A stretch of DNA of 28,179 bases from Nitrososphaerota archaeon (lineage in GTDB: Archaea; Thermoproteota; Nitrososphaeria; Nitrososphaerales; Gagatemarchaeaceae). Position numbers and translations under genes: made by a program. The notes under the pieces are model-generated. The model did no database searches, was not told the origin of the DNA, and worked only from the letters and a program-made list of their open reading frames with translations. Below are positions 1 through 7,855 of this stretch, one piece after another. Where the stretch lies: contig VBPP01000135.1 of assembly GCA_005877365.1 (NCBI GenBank), positions 1 to 28,179 on the forward strand. The letters are read 5' to 3'. The first letter of the stretch is position 1; each line of letters starts with the position of its first letter.

Positions 1-836
1 TTCTGGTTGGTCAACTCCTCGTTCGCGAACTTCAGGAAATCCCTCTCCGGTATCCCGTAGACCCGTGTGAGCTCGACCATCTTCAAGCGAGCATTCTCGA
101 ACTCGCCGTCGAGGGCGAGTCTTACAATATCCCCGACCCTCCCCTTCACCGTCGCGCCAGTCACGGCCTTGACTTTCTCGAGGGAGAGCTCCCCCGACGC
201 CGAGGCCGCCTGGAACAGGTTGATGGCCTGCCTCAGGTCACCGTTCGTCGACTCGTAGATGGACGAGAGGACTCCGGGCTCGAGGGGCTTAATCTTCTCC
301 TTCTTCGCAATCTCCTTGAGGTGCGTCGTAACCGAACCCTCGTCCAGCCGCTGGAACCTGAAGATCGCGCACCGACTCTGCAGGGGCTCGATGATTCCCG
401 ACGAATAGTTGCAGATGAGGATGAATCTGGTGAATTGGGAACTCTCCTCCATTATCCTGCGAAGGGCCGTCTGGGCGTCGGCCGTCATCGAGTCGGCTTC
501 ATCTAGTATGATCAGCCTGAAGGGCACACCGTCCCTTCTGTCTGAGTACCTTGCGAAGTTTTTCACTCGCTCACGGACCATGTCGATCCCCCTTTCATCG
601 CTCGCGTTGAGCGAGAGCGTGTAATCGCTCGAAAGGTCTCCCAGGATCTCCTTGACGATGATTAGGGCAGTCGTCGTCTTCCCTGAGCCAGGCGGTCCAG
701 CAAAGAGGAGATGCGGCAGCTCACCCTTCCTCTCGAGAAGGGGAGTGAGCCTCTCCTTCATGCTAGCTTGGTTCACCAAATCCTCGAGCTTCTTCGGCCT
801 GTATTTCTCGACCCACATCATCTCCTCAAGTGGCAT
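1..836 (-). CDS. rfcS: Replication factor C small subunit (clamp loader), 3' end beyond window
   Basis: AAA+ ATPase subunit of the archaeal clamp loader, which opens the PCNA ring and loads it at primer-template junctions. The reverse-strand reading from the ATG at 836 runs 278 codons without a stop to the window edge, so the C-terminal collar domain is mostly missing. Visible motifs are the RFC-box-like start (WVEKYRPKKLEDLV, residues 8-21), Walker A GPPGSGKT (47-54), Walker B LDEAD (about 111-115) and the SRC arginine-finger motif (about 154-156), all in the expected order and spacing for the small rather than the large subunit. No intein is seen in the portion present. Its start is separated from the downstream end of the methylamine operon by about 360 bases, so it probably has its own promoter. 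Confidence 0.95.
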   Translation of the reverse strand, partial: MPLEEMMWVEKYRPKKLEDLVNQASMKERLTPLLERKGELPHLLFAGPPGSGKTTTALIIVKEILGDLSSDYTLSLNASDERGIDMVRERVKNFARYSDRRDGVPFRLIILDEADSMTADAQTALRRIMEESSQFTRFILICNYSSGIIEPLQSRCAIFRFQRLDEGSVTTHLKEIAKKEKIKPLEPGVLSSIYESTNGDLRQAINLFQAASASGELSLEKVKAVTGATVKGRVGDIVRLALDGEFENARLKMVELTRVYGIPERDFLKFANEELTNQ

Positions 837-839
837 CGT

Positions 840-1199
840 TCAGCACTCCTGTTGCCTGCTCTCACTTACATTCATGAAGAGCGGCGAAGCGGTATCGTAT
901 TTATTCCTAAGGGCGGGATGGCCTTGCGACATGCCCCAGGCGAGTATGGCGGCGAAGGTGTTACGAGATTTGTACAAGCCTATGAGCATCCCGGCGACAG
1001 GTGTCGGCTTCGACTGCGTCGTCGTAGACTCGTGCCTTCCTCCCCCAGGACTCACTCGAACCTGTCTCGGTCTCACCAGAAAGGCTTTGTCCGTCCCCAT
1101 CCTCTGACTTCTCGCTGCTGGCAGAATTATTCTCGAGAGCACGTCTGATGCTTCTAGCGTCTCTTGATCTAGTATCGGGTACGCTTTATCCTTGAAGGT
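840..1199 (-). pseudogene. Possible MobA-like nucleotidyltransferase remnant
   Basis: This 360-base gap between rfcS and the methylamine operon holds no intact gene. One reverse-strand frame, open from just after the mgdA stop to base 840, contains two stretches resembling molybdenum cofactor guanylyl/cytidylyltransferases in the right order. The first, IILPAARSQRMGTDKAFL, resembles the nucleotide-binding signature xxLAGGxSxRMGxDKAxL. The second, PVAGMLIGLYKSRN followed by AAILAWGM, resembles the GPLAGIxxGL and cDMPF regions. The two glycines of the first motif are alanines, the DMPF motif is not intact, and only about 30 residues separate the two blocks where the family has about 60. The sequence ends without a C-terminal half. 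If real it is an internally deleted, non-functional remnant; chance similarity in a short frame is not excluded. Confidence 0.35.
898..905 (-). promoter_or_regulatory. Candidate TATA box for rfcS
   Basis: On the minus strand this reads AATAAATA. Its centre is about 65 bases upstream of the rfcS ATG, which would give a 5' leader of roughly 40 bases. It is the most TATA-like stretch in the short region upstream of rfcS, but it lies inside the decayed reading frame at 840-1142. Assignment is by position and composition only. Confidence 0.35.
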
Positions 1200-2417
1200 C
1201 TAGTGTGAGACAGCAGCTGCACCCTTCTCGCTCACCAGCCTGTCCTCCCGGAATCTCGAGAGTCTGAACGGTCTGATGACGTCGGGAGTCCTCTTTGTTG
1301 CGATCAGTTCGGCGATCCTCTTCCCCGACACTGGTCCTGCCTTGAAACCGTAAGTCCCCCAGCCCACATCGAGGACAAACCCCTTCAGGCCATCTACCTC
1401 CCCAAGTATCGGGCTGTAGTCAGGGGTCATATCGCACAACCCTCCCCACTGCCTCAGCACCCTCACGTGCCTCAGTCCTGGAAAGAGCTCGAGCGCATGA
1501 GCTACGATACTCTCCAGAGTCTCGAGCGTGGATCCCTGGCTATACGACGAGTACGGGTCAATCTCTGACCCCATGACGAGCTCACCCCTGTCAGTCTGGT
1601 ATACATAGACGTGAAGGTTAGCAGAGACGACCACCTTGTCCAAGAAGGGTTTGAGTGGCTCTGTGACACACGCCTGGAGGGGGTGGGTCACCACCGGAAG
1701 ATCGACGCCCACCATCTTCGAGACGGTGGTGCACCATCCTGAGGTTGCGTTGACCACGCAGTCTGCCCTTATCACTTCTCCCTTGTCGGTCCTCACACCG
1801 GTGACCTGGTGGTCTTTCACGTCTATGGTGATAACCTCGGTGCGGGGGTGAACCTCTCCCCCATGCCTCTCAACCCCCCTTGCATACCCCCAGACGACCG
1901 CGTCATGCCTGATCACCCCTCCGGGAGCGTGATAGAGTGCCGCCTTCACAGGATATCGAGGTCTGTCACTGGTGTCGAGCGCGGGAACCAGCCTTTTTAT
2001 CTCGTCGGGCCATATGACCCGGCTGTTGACTCCAAGAGCCTTGTTGACCTCCGCCCTCCTCCAGAGGCCATTTACCGCCGAGTCCGTGTGGGCAAGGCTT
2101 AGGTGGCCAATCTGCGAGAAGAGAAGGTTGAAGTTGAGCTCCTTCGAGAGCTCTTCGTAGAGCTTCAGACTCTCGCTGTAGAAATGTACCCCCTCCACGG
2201 TCATGTAGTTGGCCCTGATGATGGCGGTATTCCTACCGCTGTTCCCACCGCCCAGGTAGACCTTGTCCAGGACCGCTACGTTAGTGATGTTGTGATTCTT
2301 TGCAAGATAGTAAGCAATCGAGAGACCGTGAACTCCCGCACCGATAACTACAACGTCGTATCTCGGTTTCAGCTTATGTCTCTGCCACATCTTCTCCTTT
2401 CTGAACAAGGCTCGCAA
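1200..2417 (-). CDS. mgdA: N-methylglutamate dehydrogenase / sarcosine oxidase beta-type subunit (SoxB-like)
   Basis: Flavoprotein subunit that carries the amine-oxidising active site of heterotetrameric sarcosine oxidase-type enzymes. A Rossmann dinucleotide-binding motif is at residues 22-36 (VVVIGAGVHG, then an acidic D51), followed by GGGNSGRNTAIIR (56-68), typical of the DAO/SoxB fold. His171 in the motif VIRHDAVVWG corresponds to the histidine that carries covalent FMN in bacterial SoxB. Length (405 aa) matches the family. It is the last gene of the operon, 10 bases after the gamma-type subunit. Start is TTG at 2417; an in-frame ATG at 2390 (MWQRHKL) is an alternative. With GmaS and MgsABC in the same operon the substrate is more likely N-methylglutamate than sarcosine; that is inferred from context, and the name follows the bacterial mgdABCD (soxBDAG-like) order. 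Confidence 0.85.
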   Translation of the reverse strand: MRALFRKEKMWQRHKLKPRYDVVVIGAGVHGLSIAYYLAKNHNITNVAVLDKVYLGGGNSGRNTAIIRANYMTVEGVHFYSESLKLYEELSKELNFNLLFSQIGHLSLAHTDSAVNGLWRRAEVNKALGVNSRVIWPDEIKRLVPALDTSDRPRYPVKAALYHAPGGVIRHDAVVWGYARGVERHGGEVHPRTEVITIDVKDHQVTGVRTDKGEVIRADCVVNATSGWCTTVSKMVGVDLPVVTHPLQACVTEPLKPFLDKVVVSANLHVYVYQTDRGELVMGSEIDPYSSYSQGSTLETLESIVAHALELFPGLRHVRVLRQWGGLCDMTPDYSPILGEVDGLKGFVLDVGWGTYGFKAGPVSGKRIAELIATKRTPDVIRPFRLSRFREDRLVSEKGAAAVSH

Positions 2418-2427
2418 CTCAATCGCC

Positions 2428-3180
2428 CTAACCTGACGACCTCGAACCCCCTAACCTATCGGGAGAGTCGAGCCCGAACGGGGCGATTCCATACTCATGT
2501 CCAGCCTCGATGATAGCATCCCACACATACTCCGCGTAGTCTCTCCCACAGTAGACGTCGAAGGCAGTTGTGCCTCCTGAGGACTTCCCATCGAATCGCA
2601 CTATTGTTGAGTGGACCTTTGCGAGGCCGGCCTCCAGGCAGAAAGGTCCGCCTGTCTCTCTACCCGACAAGTCCACTTGAACCAGCTTCCTGAGAACCGC
2701 CTCGCTGGACGGCCCCCCAACTGTGAACCCAGCAAGGATCGAGGAGACGTTGGTGAGATTTGCTCCGTCCTCCAATTTCAGCATACCCTCAACGTCAAGG
2801 GCGGAGGTGGACTTGAACGGTTGCGTGAGGAGGAGCGCGTGCTCCTTCGTCAGCCTGCAAGCGTAAATCAAGGAGAAGCGCTTACTCCTCACATCTCGCT
2901 CTGATACCTGACTCGAAAGCTTGACCTCTCCCGCCTTCCTTGGGATGACTACAGAGGACAGGTTCTTCTCCATGAACTTGTCGACCTCGGTCCCCTTGAC
3001 GTCAACCTTCCCGTAATGGCTGATGTCGCATATTCCGACGGAACGGAGAACATTCTTGAACTCGTCTTCCGCCCCTCTGTAGAATCTCGGAAGAATCCAT
3101 CCATCAAGGTCTGCCAGCTTGGCACCCAACTCCGCGTGCCTGCGGTGGAGGGCTGTTCTCCTACTTGGCATCTCGCTCAC
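2428..3180 (-). CDS. mgdD: N-methylglutamate dehydrogenase / sarcosine oxidase gamma-type subunit (GcvT-like)
   Basis: A 250-residue member of the GcvT/SoxG fold, lying between the alpha- and beta-type subunits, where a gamma subunit is expected. The N-terminus (HAELGAKLADLDGWILPRF, then GICDISHYGKVDVKG) resembles the start of aminomethyltransferase-like domains, and a C-terminal YVWDAIIEAGHEYGIAPFG segment resembles the matching region of the alpha subunit. It lacks the full folate-binding half of a T-protein, as expected for the structural gamma subunit, though it is somewhat longer than bacterial SoxG. Start is GTG at 3180, or ATG at 3171; there are 27 bases to mgdC upstream. Divergence of this subunit is usual, so family assignment rests on fold similarity plus position. 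Confidence 0.75.
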   Translation of the reverse strand: MSEMPSRRTALHRRHAELGAKLADLDGWILPRFYRGAEDEFKNVLRSVGICDISHYGKVDVKGTEVDKFMEKNLSSVVIPRKAGEVKLSSQVSERDVRSKRFSLIYACRLTKEHALLLTQPFKSTSALDVEGMLKLEDGANLTNVSSILAGFTVGGPSSEAVLRKLVQVDLSGRETGGPFCLEAGLAKVHSTIVRFDGKSSGGTTAFDVYCGRDYAEYVWDAIIEAGHEYGIAPFGLDSPDRLGGSRSSG

Positions 3181-3207
3181 CCGTCCTGATGCTACCCCAC
3201 TGCTTCG

Positions 3208-6183
3208 TCATGCCCTCAATCTCTTCCCCTCTGGATCGTAGAAGGGCGCCAATGTGACCTCCGCACCATTCAGCGCATCGTCTGACTTTACCCTTATCAG
3301 TGACCCTTCCTTGTAATGCTCTGGGGTGACGAGAGCCATACCCACGCATCTGCCAACTTTTGGACTGAACTTTGAGCTTGTCACGAAACCGACATGCCGG
3401 CTCCCGTCCTGCGAGAAGACCTGGTCGCCGTCATGCGCAACCATGGAGTCCTTCATGACGAAACCCACAAGCATCCGCTCGGGCTCCTTCTTCTCGGCTG
3501 CGACCAGCGCAGCTTTACCGACAAAGTCCTCCTTCTCGAACTTCACGGTCCACGCCATGTCCGCCTCGAACGGATTTGACAGGGCGTCTGTATCTTGCCC
3601 TACGATAACGTGCTTCTTCTCCAGCCTCAGGACCCGTTGTGTCTCGACCCCGAATGGCTTAACTCCGAACTCCTTTCCGGCTTCAAGAAGGGTGTCCCAG
3701 AAATACTCGCCGAACTCGGCAGGGAAGTGTATCTCCCAACCGGTCTCGCCCACGAATCCAATTCTGAGCAGGATGCATGGAACCCCGGCCACCTCCCCTT
3801 CGGCGGAGCTCATGTAGGGGAACGCCCCACTGGAGAGGTCGACGGTCGTTAATTTTTGAAGGAGGTCTCTGGCTTTCGGACCAGCAACGTTCACTGCACC
3901 CAGACCAGCGGTCACGTTGGTGATGTAGGCGTCCAGCCTTAGTGCGGTAGCCCACCAGACGAGCCACTCTTCGACGAACTCTACATTCCCAGTCGTCGTC
4001 GTGATAAAGTAGTGAGTCTCGGAGAGCCTTGTCACAGTCCCGTCGTCCAAGACTATTCCAGCGTCGTCGCAGATGACTCCGTAGCGGCTCTTTCCGACCT
4101 TGAGTGTCGAGAATATGTGCGTATAGACAAAGTCCAGAAGCTTCCCGGCATCTCTTCCCTTAACATCAAGCCTCCCCAACGTGCTGACGTCGATTACCCC
4201 AACGCTCTCCCTGACTGCCTTGTACTCCTCTTCCACAGAGGTGTAGACGTGAGGTCTCTTCCACTCCCCCATGTCCATGATTCGCGCCCCGAGTTCGATG
4301 TGCTTGTAATGTATGCCTGTGAGTTTCACTGGATGAAGCTCGGCTCCCGCGAGTGCTCCCATGGCGACGGGCACGTAGGGTGGGCGGGAGACCGTCCTCC
4401 CCGTCTGAGCTATCGAGCGCCCCGTAACTCTGCTGCAGAGATGGAGCGAAGGCATGGAGCACATCTTCCCCTGGCAAGGACCCATCGTCACCGTACTGTA
4501 TCGCTTTAGGGTCTCTATATCGTCGAACCCCTCGAAGGTCGCGAGCGAAATATCCTTCGCCACGACATCTTCGCAGACGCACACGAACCTCTTCCGCATC
4601 TTGTCGGATCCAGGATATTCAACGACCAGCACATCGGGACCTCTCGTGCGTTTCATCCCCTCCCGGTATTTGCCCTCATACTGAGAGACTAGCCTGGAGT
4701 AGGTCTCGAGCGACTTTCTTTGATACTCGACCTTCAGTTCCGAACTTCGCTCCATCGCGGGGAGATTGACGGCAGCGCTCAGCCCCGCAACCTTGCCTTG
4801 CATTATGGCGATGTTGAGATCATGAATCCCGGTCAGGTCGCCACAGACATAGACGGTGGGTTTGAGTTCTCGAGGGATAAACTCCCTCAAGAGCTCGTCA
4901 TAGATCGTTCGAGAACCAGTCTGATTCAACAACCAAGCTTCGGTCTCAAAGCCTGTCGAGAGGCTTACCAGGTCGCAGCTCACAACCCTCTCCGTACCAT
5001 GTACCAACTCGCCCTCGTTGTCAACTTCGCATATCACGACGGAGCTCACGTGCTTCGACCCTCGCGCCTCTTTCACCGCCCATCCCAGAAAGGTCTGAAC
5101 CTTGGCGTCCTCAATCTCGGCCAGTGTTTCGGGCGCTCCGACCGCCTTCCTGGAGTCGATGTACGCTTCCAGCTTGACGCCTGCATCCATAAGCGTGCGA
5201 GCGACGCCGAGACCTGAATCGTTGTTCGAGACGACTACTGCCCTCTTTCCTGGGATGACACCGTACAGATTGACCAGACGCTGGATCCCCCTCCCCAAGA
5301 AGACCTCGGGAAGGTCGTTATTCTGGAAGACCGACGGGAATTCGTGAGCTCCAGTTGCGAAGACGAGTTGTTCGGCGCGTAGCCTGATCACACTGTTTCC
5401 CCGTACGATGCCAATCAGGTTCGACTCGTATATTCCGAATGCCGTCGAGTTGTCGAGGACTGTCATGTTAGGGCGGTCTCTGACAGCCTTCTCGAGTGTT
5501 GAGGCCACGGCGGAGGACTTGAGCCCAGAGTACGCCCCCTCGCCGGTCGCAACGTCTATGCTCAAGGTCTCGCCGGAGTACCGGAGGTGCCCTCCGAGAG
5601 CGGGTTGGTCATCAACCAGTACAACCCTCGCCCCGGCGTTGCCGGCCTCCAGCGCCGCGAAGATGCCACTAGGTCCGCCCCCAATCACTGCCACGTCAGC
5701 CTGGAGATTGAGGTGCTCGAAGCTGCTGGAGTGAATAGATCGACCATCCTTCGGACCCTTACCGGTCGCAGAGGCGATCTCCTCCTCGATGTCGCCGAGC
5801 CCGGTGAGCCGGCGGATAATCCACTCAACCCTGGACCATTCGATTGGTGGGTTGATGAAAGTCTTGTAGTAGAACCCGACGGGGAGGAACCGGCCAATCT
5901 TGTCGATAACGGAAAAGATGTCATGCTCGAGTGAAGGCCAGCAATTCTGAGATTTGACCTTCATCCCCGCCCTGACTCTCTCGGTGCATGCCTTGACGTT
6001 TGGGACCCCATCCACGCTCATCAGGCAGTTGGGACATCTTCCCGAGACGCAGAGTAGGCCTCTCGGCCGGTGATACTTGAAACTCCTGCTGAAGATCCTG
6101 ACCCCGGATGCGTACAGGGCAGACGCAATAGTATCACCCTCAAATGCACTCATTCTTCTACCGTTGAATTCGAAGTTCAGCAA
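3208..6183 (-). CDS. mgdC: N-methylglutamate dehydrogenase / sarcosine oxidase alpha-type subunit with Fe-S motifs
   Basis: Large multidomain subunit (991 aa). Domain order is a ferredoxin-like N-terminal domain with C45-x4-C50-x2-C53-x12-C66, a two-dinucleotide-binding flavoprotein domain starting at GGGPSG (168-173), a BFD-like region with C535, C537, C570 and C575, and a C-terminal GcvT/aminomethyltransferase domain (about 620-985, with RLEKKH at 853-858). In the family the GcvT domain passes the oxidised methyl group to tetrahydrofolate. The well-studied Corynebacterium sarcosine oxidase has FAD, FMN and NAD but no Fe-S cluster, so the two cysteine sets suggest a dehydrogenase that hands electrons to a carrier rather than an H2O2-forming oxidase. 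Start is TTG at 6183, 19 bases after mgdB. Confidence 0.88.
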   Translation of the reverse strand: MLNFEFNGRRMSAFEGDTIASALYASGVRIFSRSFKYHRPRGLLCVSGRCPNCLMSVDGVPNVKACTERVRAGMKVKSQNCWPSLEHDIFSVIDKIGRFLPVGFYYKTFINPPIEWSRVEWIIRRLTGLGDIEEEIASATGKGPKDGRSIHSSSFEHLNLQADVAVIGGGPSGIFAALEAGNAGARVVLVDDQPALGGHLRYSGETLSIDVATGEGAYSGLKSSAVASTLEKAVRDRPNMTVLDNSTAFGIYESNLIGIVRGNSVIRLRAEQLVFATGAHEFPSVFQNNDLPEVFLGRGIQRLVNLYGVIPGKRAVVVSNNDSGLGVARTLMDAGVKLEAYIDSRKAVGAPETLAEIEDAKVQTFLGWAVKEARGSKHVSSVVICEVDNEGELVHGTERVVSCDLVSLSTGFETEAWLLNQTGSRTIYDELLREFIPRELKPTVYVCGDLTGIHDLNIAIMQGKVAGLSAAVNLPAMERSSELKVEYQRKSLETYSRLVSQYEGKYREGMKRTRGPDVLVVEYPGSDKMRKRFVCVCEDVVAKDISLATFEGFDDIETLKRYSTVTMGPCQGKMCSMPSLHLCSRVTGRSIAQTGRTVSRPPYVPVAMGALAGAELHPVKLTGIHYKHIELGARIMDMGEWKRPHVYTSVEEEYKAVRESVGVIDVSTLGRLDVKGRDAGKLLDFVYTHIFSTLKVGKSRYGVICDDAGIVLDDGTVTRLSETHYFITTTTGNVEFVEEWLVWWATALRLDAYITNVTAGLGAVNVAGPKARDLLQKLTTVDLSSGAFPYMSSAEGEVAGVPCILLRIGFVGETGWEIHFPAEFGEYFWDTLLEAGKEFGVKPFGVETQRVLRLEKKHVIVGQDTDALSNPFEADMAWTVKFEKEDFVGKAALVAAEKKEPERMLVGFVMKDSMVAHDGDQVFSQDGSRHVGFVTSSKFSPKVGRCVGMALVTPEHYKEGSLIRVKSDDALNGAEVTLAPFYDPEGKRLRA

Positions 6184-6202
6184 CTTCGACCTGTCGAGGA
6201 GT

Positions 6203-6439
6203 TCAGATGGACACGGAGTTGTCCCGAGTATCTCTTATCGCGAGAAACCACTTATGACAGCCAAGCCTGTGAAACCACCACTCCTGTTGAACGCCTGCGA
6301 CGTTCTCCCTCATGTATACATACTTCATCCACTCCTCGGAAGAGGAGTTGACTCTCGGCCTCTTGTGAGCCTCCCCCCCAAATCTGAATTCGTATACGTC
6401 TCTCTTGCCGCAATTCGGACACTCAAGCAGGAATCCCAT
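6203..6439 (-). CDS. mgdB: N-methylglutamate dehydrogenase / sarcosine oxidase delta-type subunit (zinc-binding SoxD)
   Basis: A 78-residue protein matching the small SoxD subunit end to end. It opens with LECPNCGKRDVYEFRFGGEA and has the family segments EEWMKYVYMREN (35-46) and EWWFHRLGCHKWF (53-65). C7, C10, H57 and C61 fit the CxxC...HxxxC zinc site known in bacterial SoxD. It lies immediately before the alpha-type gene, as delta precedes alpha in the bacterial soxBDAG/mgdABCD operons, while the beta-type gene has moved to the operon end. This tiny subunit is diagnostic: it separates the heterotetrameric enzyme from the monomeric and dimeric amine oxidases. ATG at 6439, preceded by a purine-rich GGGAGGG stretch; 54 bases to gmaS. 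Confidence 0.9.
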   Translation of the reverse strand: MGFLLECPNCGKRDVYEFRFGGEAHKRPRVNSSSEEWMKYVYMRENVAGVQQEWWFHRLGCHKWFLAIRDTRDNSVSI

Positions 6440-6493
6440 GGTATCTAGCTCACTTCATCCCTCCCCAGCTGATAGGTTTGTACAGTGAAACCA

Positions 6494-7849
6494 TCAGAGG
6501 TACGTCAGGTATCGGTCAACTTCCCACTGACTGACTGTGCTGTGATACTCGTTCCATTCCCTCATCTTCATCTTGGCATAATAATCCGCAAACTCCTTCC
6601 CGAGCGCATCAAGACTCACTCTGTCCCTCTGGAACTCGTCGACAGCTTCCTTCAGTGATCCGGGGAGTAGTTCGATCCCGCGCTCCTCCAAGTCCTTCTC
6701 AGTCGTCCTGTACATGTTCCCCTTATTCATCGGTCCCGGGTCGAGCTTTCTGTCTATCCCGTCGAGACCTGCCGCGAGCATCGCCGTGGTTGCGAGGTAG
6801 GGATTGCAGGCTGAATCGGGAGTCCTGTTCTCGATATGCTCACCCGAAGCTACCCTGATCATCTGCGTCCGGTTGTTCCCGCCATAGGAGATGTAGACGG
6901 GTGCCCAAGTCGCCCCCGAGGCCGAGCCGCCAGCCACCAGACGCTTATACGAGTTAACGGTTGGAGCGGTTAGCGCGATATACGCCTTGGCATGTTCGAG
7001 TAATCCACCGATGAAATGGTACGCGGTCTTCGAGAGACCTAGCTTCTGCGGGTCCCTCTCGTCGTAGAAGAGGTTCTTTGTCCCCTCCCATAGGCTCATG
7101 TGGAAGTGAGCTCCGTTACCTGTCCTGTTGGTGAAGGGCTTGGGCATGAAAGACGCTACTGCGCCCATTGTACCAGCAAGGTAGGAGACCGCGAACTTGA
7201 AGAAGGTATACTTGTCGCATGTGGCCAGGGCGTCATCGTACCTGATGTTGACCTCATACTGTGCAGGTCCGTCCTCATGGTCCGTGGCCTCGCTGTGCCA
7301 TCCAAGTTCATCGAGATAGTTGTTCAAGGTCTGGAGGAAATCGAGATTCCTCCCGAGAAGCTTGAGGTCGTAGCATGGCTTTGCAATGTTCTCTATGTCG
7401 TCGTACGTCCGAATGCGTCCGGCCTCCCTTTTCACGAGGTAGAATTCGGGTTCAATCCCTGTCTTGAAGGAAAGCCCCCTCTCCTTCTTCACTCTCTTCA
7501 GGAACCTGTCGAGTATCGTCCTGGTGCAGTAAGGCCAAGACTTTCCCTCGGTGTACAGGTTCGCCGCAAACCAGACGGTGTTCTTCTTCCAGGGGAGGAC
7601 CGTCATTGTGTTGAGGTCGGGTATCGTTATGAGGTCTGGTTGGTGTGGCTGCTGCCCCATCTCGGTGCTTACGGCGAACCCGGCGAAACCCACCCCGTTG
7701 GTGACCAAGTTCTGGAACTCAGAGACAGGAACCATCTTCGCCTTTGGCACCCCGTTGATGTCGACGAACTGAGAGAGCACGAACTGGATCCCCTTGCTCT
7801 TCAGGGCTTTCACCACTGAGGCAATCTCCTTCGTGCTAGCGCCATTCAA
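6494..7849 (-). CDS. gmaS: Gamma-glutamylmethylamide synthetase (glutamine synthetase family)
   Basis: A 451-residue glutamine-synthetase-fold ligase. Hallmarks are the metal-binding GIEPEFYLV (E133, E135), DHEDGPAQYEVN (191-201, with E199), GNGAHFHMS (244-252) and the C-terminal NRTQMIRV...IENRTPDSACNPYLA block ending AGLDGI. The family contains ammonia-using GlnA and enzymes that ligate other amines to glutamate. Being embedded between MgsC-like and sarcosine-oxidase-type genes points to GmaS, which joins methylamine to glutamate with ATP, the first step of the N-methylglutamate pathway. Substrate specificity cannot be read from the sequence, and an ordinary glutamine synthetase is the main alternative. 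Start is TTG at 7849, only 6 bases after the preceding stop, so probably translationally coupled. Confidence 0.82.
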   Translation of the reverse strand: MNGASTKEIASVVKALKSKGIQFVLSQFVDINGVPKAKMVPVSEFQNLVTNGVGFAGFAVSTEMGQQPHQPDLITIPDLNTMTVLPWKKNTVWFAANLYTEGKSWPYCTRTILDRFLKRVKKERGLSFKTGIEPEFYLVKREAGRIRTYDDIENIAKPCYDLKLLGRNLDFLQTLNNYLDELGWHSEATDHEDGPAQYEVNIRYDDALATCDKYTFFKFAVSYLAGTMGAVASFMPKPFTNRTGNGAHFHMSLWEGTKNLFYDERDPQKLGLSKTAYHFIGGLLEHAKAYIALTAPTVNSYKRLVAGGSASGATWAPVYISYGGNNRTQMIRVASGEHIENRTPDSACNPYLATTAMLAAGLDGIDRKLDPGPMNKGNMYRTTEKDLEERGIELLPGSLKEAVDEFQRDRVSLDALGKEFADYYAKMKMREWNEYHSTVSQWEVDRYLTYL

Positions 7850-7855
7850 GTTCAG

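Noticed and set aside
7100..7819. 239-residue plus-strand open frame
   Set aside because: It lies fully antisense to gmaS, whose motifs are intact; the frame follows from the codon composition of the real gene and its protein has no recognisable fold.
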